DNA from: a virus
Reading direction: 5' to 3' (one strand)
Length of the DNA: 20,016 bases
IMG/VR virus record: IMGVR_UViG_3300039412_000175
Location: 1 to 20,016 of that record
Shown: positions 1 to 6,470 of the stretch, piece by piece
How positions within the stretch are numbered: the first letter of the stretch is position 1
Layout of the letters: each line of letters starts with the position of its first letter
Made by a program: the position numbers and the translations under genes
The notes under the pieces: model-generated
Databases searched by the model: none
Seen by the model: the letters and a program-made list of their open reading frames with translations, nothing else
What the model was told of the DNA's origin: nothing

Positions 1-2
1 TC

Positions 3-302
3 TCCGAAACCCGGAGGCTGCAAAAGGCCTATCTCGCCGTCTTCGGCCCGGAGTTGACGCGCACCTCCGACCAGCAGCTCGTGTGGCGCGACCTCGAATC
101 CTTCTGCCACGCCTACCGGCCCTGCGCCGAGGCGGCGCGCACCGGCGAGTACCCCGAAAACAATCTGCTTTACAACGATGGGCGGCGTACGGTATGGCTG
201 AGAGCGCGAGGCCAGATTCTCGCCGCGCTCGCCCCCGAGCCGGCGCCGTTGAAGATTTCCCGCAAACGCAAGTCACAACCCCCAACCCCTGAATCAAGAT
301 GA
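3..302 (+). CDS. Bbp19-like phage head-region protein, 5' end missing
   Basis: The frame is open to the window edge, so the true start lies upstream; the TTG at 54 is probably internal. The visible 99 residues contain a run resembling RLQKAYLAVFG, then an aromatic/charged block VWRDLESFCHAYRP, and a conserved-looking NDGRRTVWLRARGQIL segment near the C-terminus. This pattern (tyrosine-phenylalanine helix, LxxFC, then EGRR.VWLRI) matches small Bbp19-type proteins that sit beside the portal gene in Bordetella phage BPP-1-like podoviruses. That resemblance is from memory of the family. Its exact virion role is not known to me. The tail after residue 80 is basic and proline-rich and overlaps the next gene by four bases (ATGA), which implies translational coupling. 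Confidence is moderate on the family and high that it is a real gene. Confidence 0.65.
   Translation, partial: SETRRLQKAYLAVFGPELTRTSDQQLVWRDLESFCHAYRPCAEAARTGEYPENNLLYNDGRRTVWLRARGQILAALAPEPAPLKISRKRKSQPPTPESR
276..292 (+). repeat. 17-bp direct repeat, copy 1
   Basis: The sequence CAACCCCCAACCCCTGA occurs here and again, identical in all 17 positions, at 507-523. This copy lies inside the last codons of the Bbp19-like gene and ends six bases before the ATG at 299. Together the two copies bracket the small gene 299-523. Being C-rich, the sequence does not look like a Shine-Dalgarno site although it occupies that position. Confidence 0.85.
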
Positions 303-523
303 GATTTACGGCTAAACCATACCCCGAAATCGGAAGTAAAAGAACCGTCCGCCGGTTTCTTTTGTTTCCAGTTACAATTAACGATGAAACCCGCTGGCTT
401 GAATGGGTCACACTCTTGCAGGTGCGTGAAGGCGCCCACTACTGCGACGGGGAATATTGTCCTGTTTGGACGAATATAGAATTTCTTCCCGACGCAGTTA
501 CCGAATCAACCCCCAACCCCTGA
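299..523 (+). CDS. small hypothetical phage protein (74 aa)
   Basis: A 74-residue protein whose ATG overlaps the upstream stop (ATGA). It reads as a compact, probably beta-rich protein: a basic N-terminus with KPYPEIG, then RTVRRFLLFPVTI, DETRWLEWVTLLQV and a short WTNIEFL end. A pattern of R-F-L-x-F-P followed by TRWLEW recurs, as I remember it, in small uncharacterised proteins of phages and proteobacteria, so I think it is real rather than a chance ORF; I know no function. Its DNA looks clearly AT-richer than its neighbours (codons such as AAA, AGA, TTT, GTT, ACA), and it is bracketed by a perfect 17-bp direct repeat. Both suggest a separately acquired cargo gene. Its stop codon lies inside the second repeat copy. 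Confidence 0.6.
   Translation: MRFTAKPYPEIGSKRTVRRFLLFPVTINDETRWLEWVTLLQVREGAHYCDGEYCPVWTNIEFLPDAVTESTPNP
507..523 (+). repeat. 17-bp direct repeat, copy 2
   Basis: Identical to 276-292. Its last three bases are the TGA stop of the 74-aa gene, and it ends five bases before the ATG at 529. The spacing to the following start codon (five versus six bases) is nearly the same for both copies, which points either to a duplicated gene-junction sequence or to a functional element in front of starts. Confidence 0.85.
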
Positions 524-528
524 TTATC

Positions 529-1221
529 ATGGAAGACCGCCGCAACGTCGTTCTGGACATCAACGAAAAAGACGAGATCGTCCACATCCGCCGCAACCGC
601 GCCGAGCCGCTGGCCCGGCTCGACCGCGAGAAGAAAACCCTCTACTGGAAGGATCAGGACTTCTGGGAGAAGTTCCACAAGTCGGTCGAGGGCTTCCTTG
701 AGGCCGAGAAAGTCACCATCGACACCGTGCTCATGGAGGGCCAGAGCCCCGACGTGGTGCCGAAGAATGCCCCGGCCTGCCCCGAGATTCACTTCTTGCA
801 GGGCGACTGCACGCCCGCCTTTGTCGAGTGGCTGCTCAAGTACAAGCCCATCGACTTCCAGAACCGCTTCGGCGTGTACTTGGTTCCGCTGGAGGATGGC
901 GCGGAGGAGCCCAAGGACCCGCGTGACCGCTGGCTGCGCGCCGATGTCATCCGCACCGACTCACGGGCGGTCGAGGGCACGCACGGAGGCGAGTACCGCT
1001 CGACGCGCTTCAAGATGAAGTCGCAGGTCATCGCCCGCCGGGCCACCCACATCACCTTCACGAAGAAGGAAATCTTCAAGGGCGACAAGGCCACCGATCA
1101 GGTCATCCCCTATGACGACCCGTACAAGCCGGAGAAGCTGGCGGCGATGGAGAAGCGGGGGGAGATCGAGGTGGTCTATCGCGGCAAGCACGCGGCAGGC
1201 AGCGCGGGCGCGAACTTCTAG
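529..1221 (+). CDS. hypothetical phage protein (230 aa)
   Basis: I do not recognise this family. The frame can be extended back to a TTG at 457, but that would overlap most of the 74-aa gene; the ATG at 529 follows that gene's stop by five bases and is the better start (MEDRRNVVLDIN). The protein is soluble, strongly charged and lysine/aspartate-rich, without signal peptide or membrane segment. Recognisable stretches are an early DREKKTLYWKDQDFWEKFHKS, a central FVEWLLKYKPIDFQNRFGVY and a basic C-terminal half with KMKSQVIARR and TFTKKEIFKGDKATDQ, ending in a flexible Gly/Ala tail. It is well supported by position, length and consistent codon use. Lying between a Bbp19-like gene and the fibre gene, it is probably a head, connector or assembly protein, but that is inference from neighbours only. 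Confidence 0.7.
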   Translation: MEDRRNVVLDINEKDEIVHIRRNRAEPLARLDREKKTLYWKDQDFWEKFHKSVEGFLEAEKVTIDTVLMEGQSPDVVPKNAPACPEIHFLQGDCTPAFVEWLLKYKPIDFQNRFGVYLVPLEDGAEEPKDPRDRWLRADVIRTDSRAVEGTHGGEYRSTRFKMKSQVIARRATHITFTKKEIFKGDKATDQVIPYDDPYKPEKLAAMEKRGEIEVVYRGKHAAGSAGANF

Positions 1222-1224
1222 GCC

Positions 1225-2778
1225 ATGCGCAAGGTCGCGTCATCGGGCACGGGTGCGAACGTCCGCAGCCAGGCGGTGGTGCAGCCATCGCAGGCGGCGG
1301 CAGGCGTCTCGCAGATTGTGGCCGGGACGAACATCACGATCAGCCCCCAGCCGGGCACCGGCATCGTCAAGATCAACGCGGCGGGCGGGGGCACCGGCAA
1401 CGTCAGTGGTCCGGGCAGTTCCACCTCGGGCGACTTTGCCTCGTTTGCCGACACGACCGGAAAGGTGCTGGCCGACAGCGGCAAAAGTTCCTCCTCTTTT
1501 CTGGGCGCCACGGCGGCAGCGGGCGGAGGTCTGGGGGGAAATTATCCCAATCCTTCGGTGACTCCGGCGGCGGGGCTTGACACCACGGCCATCCATTCCG
1601 GGGCTGGTGCGGGCGGCGATCTCACGGGAACTTATCCCAGTCCAACTCTCAAGAACACCGGCCCCGGTGCCACTGGACCCATCGGTGACTCGACCCATGT
1701 GGCTCAGGTCACGATTGACGCGCAGGGACGCGTGACGGCGCTCGCCTCCGTGGGAATTTCCGCAGCGGCAGCCCCCTTCATCAACGTCGCCAGCTACGCG
1801 AACCTCAATGCCGCCATCGCTGCGCTGAACGCGGCGGGCGGGGGCACGCTCTATTTCCCGGCGGGAACGTACAACGTCACGGGAACTCCCACAGTCATCA
1901 CCGTGCCCTGCACAATTCTGGGCGACGGCTTTGACTGCACCAAGATTGTTCAGCAGACCAACACCGCCGACTGCCTCGACATCAACACATCCTACGCGGT
2001 CAACATTATTGGCATTACCTTCAACGGGGCAGGCGGAGGCACGACCAGCGGCAACTGTGTCCATCTATATAGCGCCGGGTATTTCAACGCCGGATCGGTC
2101 ATCCGCGAGTGCAAGTTCATCGGTGCGGCCATCGGGATCAATGCTAGCGCATCGGGCATCACCATTAGGGATAATGCGTTTGGCTGCACCACTAGTATCC
2201 GAGCCGACAACACCTACAACCTTGACCAAGGATTTGGACTCATCCAAGGCAACAAATTCACGCCGACAACCGCCGCTGTGCTGGTTATTGCGGACGGAGT
2301 GCTGATTGCCGACAACGACATGGTGGGCGGCTCCTACGGCATCGAGGTGGTCACACCCAACACCGCCACGCTCGTTGACCTGCTGGTTTCAGGCAACCAT
2401 ATCGAGAACCAGTCCGTTGCGGGCATCAGCCTTCAGGGACCCTCTGGTTCGGGAAGCTGGTCGAATGTCACGATTGCCGGCAATGAAATCTCCGCTTCGT
2501 CGGACACGCAGATAGACGTGTCCGCCTCCGCTTATGGCGCATGGCTGCATGTGGTGGCAATCACCGGCAATGTGTTTCAGGATTTCGGCAACTACGGCAT
2601 CAACCTTTACCGGAGCACGCTGGTTTCCATCACGGGGAACGTGTTCTCGACCGGTAACGGCACCGGCACGGCGGTCTATGTGGATTCATCCTGTGCCAAC
2701 GGCACCTGCGGCTCGACCAACCTTTACTACGGCGGCCTGCATGGCCTCGTCAACAACGGCGGCTTCGTCACGACCTGA
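1225..2778 (+). CDS. tail fibre / tailspike with right-handed beta-helix domain
   Basis: A 517-residue receptor-binding protein candidate starting three bases after the previous stop. The N-terminal third is low-complexity and Gly/Ser/Thr-rich and carries two copies of a fibre repeat (GG-x-L-x-G-x-YP-x-P) at about residues 101-110 and 130-140; the second runs into TGPIGDSTHVAQVTIDAQGR, wording typical of phage tail fibres. From about residue 185 a pectate-lyase-superfamily domain begins, with the diagnostic AAGGGTLYFPAGTYNVTG, followed by many short turns ending in G-N-x-F/I/V (GNKF, DNDM, GNHI, GNEI, GNVF), the rungs of a parallel beta-helix. Such domains bind or cleave capsule or O-antigen; no catalytic residues can be named from sequence alone. 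It lacks an obvious T7 gp17-type N-terminal anchor. Its place upstream of the scaffold rather than after the tail genes is unusual. The DNA near 1980-2330 looks AT-richer than the flanks. Confidence 0.8.
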   Translation: MRKVASSGTGANVRSQAVVQPSQAAAGVSQIVAGTNITISPQPGTGIVKINAAGGGTGNVSGPGSSTSGDFASFADTTGKVLADSGKSSSSFLGATAAAGGGLGGNYPNPSVTPAAGLDTTAIHSGAGAGGDLTGTYPSPTLKNTGPGATGPIGDSTHVAQVTIDAQGRVTALASVGISAAAAPFINVASYANLNAAIAALNAAGGGTLYFPAGTYNVTGTPTVITVPCTILGDGFDCTKIVQQTNTADCLDINTSYAVNIIGITFNGAGGGTTSGNCVHLYSAGYFNAGSVIRECKFIGAAIGINASASGITIRDNAFGCTTSIRADNTYNLDQGFGLIQGNKFTPTTAAVLVIADGVLIADNDMVGGSYGIEVVTPNTATLVDLLVSGNHIENQSVAGISLQGPSGSGSWSNVTIAGNEISASSDTQIDVSASAYGAWLHVVAITGNVFQDFGNYGINLYRSTLVSITGNVFSTGNGTGTAVYVDSSCANGTCGSTNLYYGGLHGLVNNGGFVTT

Positions 2779-2954
2779 TGCAGAGGCCCCCCTTCCAGCT
2801 TTTCAGCAAGACCACCCGCTTTGCGGATGGCCGAATCCAGATCGAAAACTTCGCTCCCAAACCCCCAACCATTCCACCCGATGCCCGACCCCACCAGCCC
2901 GTCACCCGACCCCAACCTCACCGCCCAAGCCCCGGACCCCAACGCGGCACCTAG
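2778..2954 (+). CDS. possible small overlapping ORF (58 aa)
   Basis: An ATG overlaps the fibre stop (TGATG), the coupling used elsewhere in this operon, and opens a 58-codon frame ending with TAG at 2952. The first half, MQRPPFQLFSKTTRFADGR then IQIENFAP, is of ordinary composition. The second half is proline/arginine/histidine-rich and is the out-of-frame shadow of the scaffold N-terminus from 2881. If real it accounts for most of the otherwise empty 102 bases between fibre and scaffold and would be a short coupled protein overlapping the scaffold start. It could equally be chance. I know no homologue. Confidence 0.3.
   Translation: MQRPPFQLFSKTTRFADGRIQIENFAPKPPTIPPDARPHQPVTRPQPHRPSPGPQRGT
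2859..2875 (+). repeat. C-rich pre-start element (scaffold gene)
   Basis: The 17 bases AAACCCCCAACCATTCC here match 11635-11651 at 16 of 17 positions. The first part (AACCCCCAACC) is also shared with the 17-bp repeats at 276 and 507. This copy ends five bases before the preferred scaffold ATG at 2881, repeating the arrangement seen before the starts at 299 and 529. Confidence 0.6.
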
Positions 2955-3849
2955 CGGCGGCGCACCCGCCCCGACCGAGCATTGGGAGAAGGGCTGGGTC
3001 AAGGAGGACGGCACCTTCGACCACACCCGCCTCGACAAGGCCCCCGACGACATCAAGGCGCTGGCCAAGGAACTGTCCGTCTATAAGACGCCCGGCGACT
3101 TCATCAAGAGTTTCAAGGAGAAGGCGAGCTTCGCCTCCAAGAAGGGCATCGTCGAGCCGCTGCCCGCCAATGCCACGCCCGAGATGGTGGCGGAGAGGCA
3201 GGCGCTCTTGCGCAGGGTGAACGGTGCCCCTGAGAAGCCCGAGGGCTACGGCCTCAAGCGACCCGACGACATTCCCGAGGGGCAGTGGAGTCAGGAGTTT
3301 GCCGACGCGGCGGCGAAGCTGGCCTTTGAAAACGGCCTGTCCCCGCAGGCATTGCAGGGCTTGGCCAAGCTCCAGATCGACATGGCGAAGAAGGCCGGGG
3401 CGGCGCAGCAGCAGGCCGAGGTGGAATTTCTCGCCAAGCAGGACCAGCTCATCCGCGAGCACATCCAGAAGGAACTCGGCGTCAGCTACGAGAAGGCGCA
3501 GGACTTGGCGCAGCGGGCCGGGCGGCGCTGGGGCGTCGATGCCAAGAGCATGTACATGAAGGACGCCACGATTTTCATGATGCTGGCCCGGCTGGGCGGC
3601 CTAATGAGCGAGTCGAAGCTCGTGACGGGCGACATGGGCAACATCGCCTTGGCGGGCAACCTTTCACCCGCGCAGGCGGAGGCGGCGGCAGTGGACATCC
3701 AGTCCAACAAGAACAACCCCGACTGGGCGGCCTACTGGAACCAGGGAACGATTTCGGCGGAGGCACACGAGGCGGCGGTGGAGAAGGTCAACAGCCTGCG
3801 GAGGATGGCGCACGCCAACCGGGCGCAGCGTGAGCAACGGGGGGTCTAA
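2881..3849 (+). CDS. capsid assembly scaffolding protein
   Basis: Preferred start is the ATG at 2881, giving 322 residues; upstream in-frame starts at 2821 (TTG) and 2827 (ATG) would add about 18-20 residues of unlikely composition. The protein is as expected for podovirus scaffolds: a disordered N-terminus rich in Pro/Asp/Ala, HWEKGWVKEDGTFD with TRLDKAPDDIKALAKEL, a VYKTPGDFIKSFKEK motif, a central KPEGYGLKRPDDIPEG segment (the PE-x-Y-x-L-x-x-P pattern common in T7 gp9-type and related scaffolds), then long charged helices and a basic C-terminus (LRRMAHANRAQREQR) suited to binding capsid protein inside the procapsid. It acts in the cytoplasm with the major capsid protein at 10071 and is normally lost from the mature head. 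Unusually, about 6.2 kb separate it from that capsid gene. Confidence 0.8.
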   Translation: MPDPTSPSPDPNLTAQAPDPNAAPSGGAPAPTEHWEKGWVKEDGTFDHTRLDKAPDDIKALAKELSVYKTPGDFIKSFKEKASFASKKGIVEPLPANATPEMVAERQALLRRVNGAPEKPEGYGLKRPDDIPEGQWSQEFADAAAKLAFENGLSPQALQGLAKLQIDMAKKAGAAQQQAEVEFLAKQDQLIREHIQKELGVSYEKAQDLAQRAGRRWGVDAKSMYMKDATIFMMLARLGGLMSESKLVTGDMGNIALAGNLSPAQAEAAAVDIQSNKNNPDWAAYWNQGTISAEAHEAAVEKVNSLRRMAHANRAQREQRGV

Positions 3850-3853
3850 AGCC

Positions 3854-4186
3854 ATGCCTAGCGACGAAGACCTTTACGAGGAAATCCGCCAGCTGGAGCA
3901 GACGGACGACCAGCTTTACCGGCAGTCCCTTGCCGCCCGAGAACTGGAGAAGGTGAAGCGCAAGGAGGTCGATACCGACGAGGCGCTGTTCCGCTTCCGG
4001 CGCGACATCGCCCCCGTCTTGGAAACGCGCAAGCGGATTCAGGCCGGGCAACCCATTACCAGCAGCCCGCTCAAGAACGCGCTTCTCTGGCTCACACGGC
4101 GCAACCGCATCATCGAGCGTCCCGGCTTTGAAATCATCGAGCCGACGCGGGGCATGGAGATGATTCCGCCCAAGGAGAAGCCATGA
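3854..4186 (+). CDS. small charged hypothetical protein (110 aa)
   Basis: Start chosen at ATG 3854, four bases after the scaffold stop; a GTG at 3830 in the same frame would overlap the scaffold. The protein is short and highly charged, with an acidic helical N-terminus (SDEDLYEEIRQLEQTDDQLY) of coiled-coil character, a basic middle (LEKVKRKEVDTDEALFRFRR) and a more hydrophobic ALLWLTRRNRIIERPGFEII end. No family is recognised. Position between scaffold and the GroES-like gene, with the ATGA overlap to the latter, suggests a head-assembly accessory role. That is inference only. Confidence 0.65.
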   Translation: MPSDEDLYEEIRQLEQTDDQLYRQSLAARELEKVKRKEVDTDEALFRFRRDIAPVLETRKRIQAGQPITSSPLKNALLWLTRRNRIIERPGFEIIEPTRGMEMIPPKEKP

Positions 4187-4461
4187 TCCACCCCATCGGC
4201 AACCGCGTGCTCGTGGAGAAGGACGCTCCCAAGGTGCTCAAGGTGGGGTCCATCCTCGTGCCGGAGTGCCTTGAGAAAACGACCCGCTACGCCCCGACCG
4301 TGCTGGCCACGGTGGTGGGGGTGGGGGCTCGGGTGGAATGGGCCAAGGTGGGCGACCGCGTGGCCCTCAAGGACTACGCGGGCGACCACTACCATTGGGA
4401 CAACCGCACCTTCACTTTGCTCCGAGAACAAGACCTCGTTGGCCTCGCCCATGAAACATAA
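4183..4461 (+). CDS. GroES-like co-chaperonin (Cpn10 fold)
   Basis: A 92-residue protein of the size and pattern of GroES. It opens with PIGNRVLVEKDAP (compare PLHDRVIVKR in GroES), has a short loop and GSILVPE in the place of the GIVL mobile-loop anchor, then a beta strand VLATVVGVGARVEWAKVGDRVALKDYAG matching the GEVLAVG...VKVGDIVIFNDGYG core, and closes with REQDLVGLA like ESDILAIV. GroES caps the GroEL folding chamber. Phage versions such as T4 gp31 replace host GroES so that the capsid protein can be folded. No GroEL is seen here, so it would work with the host chaperonin. It is coupled by ATGA to the upstream gene, and its 3' end overlaps the next start by eleven bases. Likely client is the capsid protein; the adjoining glycan enzymes are another possibility. 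Confidence 0.82.
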   Translation: MIHPIGNRVLVEKDAPKVLKVGSILVPECLEKTTRYAPTVLATVVGVGARVEWAKVGDRVALKDYAGDHYHWDNRTFTLLREQDLVGLAHET

Positions 4462-5215
4462 AAAGCACCCCCCGAAGATACAGGTGATGGTTGCAACTCC
4501 GCTGAAGGACTTGCACACCCTGAAGCAGCTCAACCCCCAGTACGCCTCGCAACTGGAGGACCTGCGGCTGCTTTCCCGCGACCCGGACTGCCCCTACGAG
4601 TTTGTGCTGGCCATCTGCGACCAAGGGCTCATCCCCGCCCGCAATCGCCTCGTGGGAAATTTCCTGCGCAGCAAGTGCAAGTGGCTCCTTTTCCGCGACT
4701 ATGACGTAGAGTCCAACGCGGCTCATGTCCTGCAACTTTTGTCCAAGAAGCTTCCGGTCATCGGCGGGATGTACACGACGCAGGAGGAGCGCCCGCATTG
4801 GGCGGCGACCTTCCTCTTTGAGGCGGAGTTGCAGAAGCAAACCGTCTTGCAGGTCATGGAGTGCGGGGCGGGGCTCAAGCTATTTCACCGCCAGTTGTTT
4901 GAAAACCTCATCAAGATTTACCCGCAGATCGCCTACACCGACCGGGACACGGGCCGGGTGGAGCACGGGTTCTTCCAGAACCTTGTCGTTTTTCACGACC
5001 TCCAGAAGGCGGGCGATCTGCTGCCCGAGGACTATTTCTGCGACTACCTCTGCCGCATGTGCCGCATCTCCGTCTGGGTGGACACGGCGGTCAGGCTGAA
5101 GCACCGCGACGGGGAGGGCACGCTCTATCCCACGGGAGACTGGCCGCCGATACCGGGTCAGGAGCCCAGCGGGGAGAAGGTGATTCATCTTAAAACCCCA
5201 AAGAAGAAGCCATGA
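4451..5215 (+). CDS. GT-A-type glycosyltransferase
   Basis: Start at ATG 4451, overlapping the groES-like stop; the frame is open further upstream but only as a shadow of that gene. The 254-residue product looks like the phage GT-A glycosyltransferases of GT2-like type: a VMVATP first strand, GLIPARNRLVGNFLRS at residues 59-74, then WLLFRDYDVE with a D-x-D motif at D83-x-D85 expected to hold a metal and nucleotide-sugar, LPVIGGMY as the next strand, a GAGLKLFHRQLFENL acceptor-side segment, and EDYFCDYLCRMCRISVWVD with a later KHRDGEG, typical of the C-terminal half of this group. It is a soluble protein with no membrane helix. Donor and acceptor are unknown. It opens a cassette of eight sugar-type enzymes. 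Confidence 0.78.
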   Translation: MKHKKHPPKIQVMVATPLKDLHTLKQLNPQYASQLEDLRLLSRDPDCPYEFVLAICDQGLIPARNRLVGNFLRSKCKWLLFRDYDVESNAAHVLQLLSKKLPVIGGMYTTQEERPHWAATFLFEAELQKQTVLQVMECGAGLKLFHRQLFENLIKIYPQIAYTDRDTGRVEHGFFQNLVVFHDLQKAGDLLPEDYFCDYLCRMCRISVWVDTAVRLKHRDGEGTLYPTGDWPPIPGQEPSGEKVIHLKTPKKKP

Positions 5216-5805
5216 AACATACCTTGTTCGAGCGATACGGCATGATGTTCGAGGAGGACTGCGACGTGATGGACGCCGCGCTGTCCGAACTCTGCAAAAA
5301 GGCCGAGGTGCGGGTCTGCGAGATCGGCACCTACAGCGGGCACACGGCTCGGGGCATGAAGAAGTTTCTGGAGGACCGGGGAAGCACCATCCGCTACTGG
5401 GGGGTGGAGCCCAGCCTCCTCCTGCATGATGAATGTCCCGACCCGTTCCCCGGTGCCGTGATGATCCGCGCCAAGTCCGAGGAGGGGTTCTACCTCGTCC
5501 CCGGCCAGCTCGACCTCGTGTTCGTGGACGGCAACCACTCGCGCAATGGAGTCATTCTGGACACCTACAATTTCTTCACCAAGGTGGTGAAGGGCGGCTT
5601 CATGCTGTACCACGACACGAACCCGCAGTCGCAGCGCACGGGTTACGAGTACAGCGGCCCGGAAATCCCCGAGTTTGGCATCTGCGTCAACGAGGCGCTG
5701 GAACTCATCGGGTTCCCGTGGGACCCGTGGTTCCTTTTCATGGAGAAGTATCCCCTCGACCATCACCAGAACGGGATGCGGGCCTACCGCAACGGCAAGC
5801 CATGA
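5212..5805 (+). CDS. class I SAM-dependent methyltransferase (Methyltransf_24-like)
   Basis: A 197-residue enzyme coupled by ATGA to the previous gene. The SAM-binding motif I is VCEIGTYSGHT (E37, G39, G43), followed by YWGVEP as the second strand, with E as the ribose-binding acid, and DLVFVDGNHSRNGVILD at residues 101-117 with the V-D-G-N-H motif usual in Methyltransf_24/CmcI-type enzymes. Then comes VVKGGFMLYHDTN, where HD is a likely metal or catalytic site in this group. Members often O-methylate sugars or small molecules. Flanked by glycosyltransferases, it most likely methylates a sugar of the glycan made by this cassette; the substrate is inference. The first four codons (MKHT) copy the start of the preceding gene (MKHK), including 12 identical bases around the ATG. 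Confidence 0.78.
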   Translation: MKHTLFERYGMMFEEDCDVMDAALSELCKKAEVRVCEIGTYSGHTARGMKKFLEDRGSTIRYWGVEPSLLLHDECPDPFPGAVMIRAKSEEGFYLVPGQLDLVFVDGNHSRNGVILDTYNFFTKVVKGGFMLYHDTNPQSQRTGYEYSGPEIPEFGICVNEALELIGFPWDPWFLFMEKYPLDHHQNGMRAYRNGKP

Positions 5806-6470
5806 AGATAACCGCCGTCACTGCGACGTGGAAGCGCCCCGAGGCAATGGCGCTGTCCCACAAGTATATCAAGCGGCAGACCAGGCTGCCCGACCAATGG
5901 CTCGTCTTGGACGGGCCGGAGAAGATGGGTTTCAAGCTGCTCAAGGCGTTCGAGGGCGGCAAGGTCAAGGGCGACGGTCTGGTCATCTGGGAGGACGACG
6001 ACTGGTACGATCCGACATGGCTGGAGTGGTGCGAGGAGTGGCTCTCCAAGGGCTATGACATCGTGGGCGAGGGGCAGGCCATCTATTACAATGTGCGCTG
6101 GAGGTGGTGGAGCAACTGCGAGAACGCCCGCCACGCCTCGCTCTGCCAGACCGCCCTCTCCTCCGACCTCATTCCTACCTTCTGCTCCATCATCACCGCC
6201 TTTGACAACCAGTGGTTCGACACGCGCCTCTGGCGGCTGGAGCGCAACCGCCACCTGCGACTGCCGGGCGACGGCCCGCGCCGGGTGATCGGCATGAAGT
6301 CCCTGCCGGGCACGACGGGGTATTCGGGCGAGCATGTCGCCATGCTGCCCAACCACGCCCATGCCGACCCGGACCTGAAGAAGCTGCGCGAACTGATCGG
6401 CAAGGACGCGAAGGCGTATGCCCCGTTTTTCAAGGCCGAGGAGGATTTGACGAAACTGGCGGGTGCCTAA
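5802..6470 (+). CDS. GT2-like glycosyltransferase
   Basis: The true start is the ATG at 5802, overlapping the methyltransferase stop; the open frame upstream is a shadow of that gene. The 222-residue protein opens with ITAVTATWKRPEAM, a classic GT-A first strand with the T-x-x-R-P nucleotide contact, followed by a Q-x-x-x-P-D-Q-W-L-V-L-D strand and then LVIWEDDDWYDPTWLEW, where D65-D66-D67-W68 is the metal-binding DxD equivalent. After about residue 90 the sequence is aromatic-rich (RWRWWSNCENARH), then SIITAFDNQWFD, and TGYSGEHVAMLPNHAH near the end. No membrane segments are seen. Probably a cytoplasmic transferase using a nucleotide sugar. Sugar and acceptor are unknown. Confidence 0.75.
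   Translation: MKITAVTATWKRPEAMALSHKYIKRQTRLPDQWLVLDGPEKMGFKLLKAFEGGKVKGDGLVIWEDDDWYDPTWLEWCEEWLSKGYDIVGEGQAIYYNVRWRWWSNCENARHASLCQTALSSDLIPTFCSIITAFDNQWFDTRLWRLERNRHLRLPGDGPRRVIGMKSLPGTTGYSGEHVAMLPNHAHADPDLKKLRELIGKDAKAYAPFFKAEEDLTKLAGA

Noticed and set aside
457-528. Upstream TTG start for the 230-aa protein
   Set aside because: It would overlap two thirds of a second credible gene and add residues unlike the rest; the ATG at 529 follows the preceding stop closely.
1240-2064. 274-codon - strand frame opposite the fibre gene
   Set aside because: Same composition artefact: no recognisable motif, no plausible ribosome site, and the opposing beta-helix gene is clear.
2821-2880. Earlier starts (TTG 2821, ATG 2827) for the scaffold gene
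   Set aside because: They lack a ribosome site and add a Ser/Lys/Pro stretch that includes the C-rich element; the ATG at 2881 gives a typical scaffold N-terminus. Not fully excluded.
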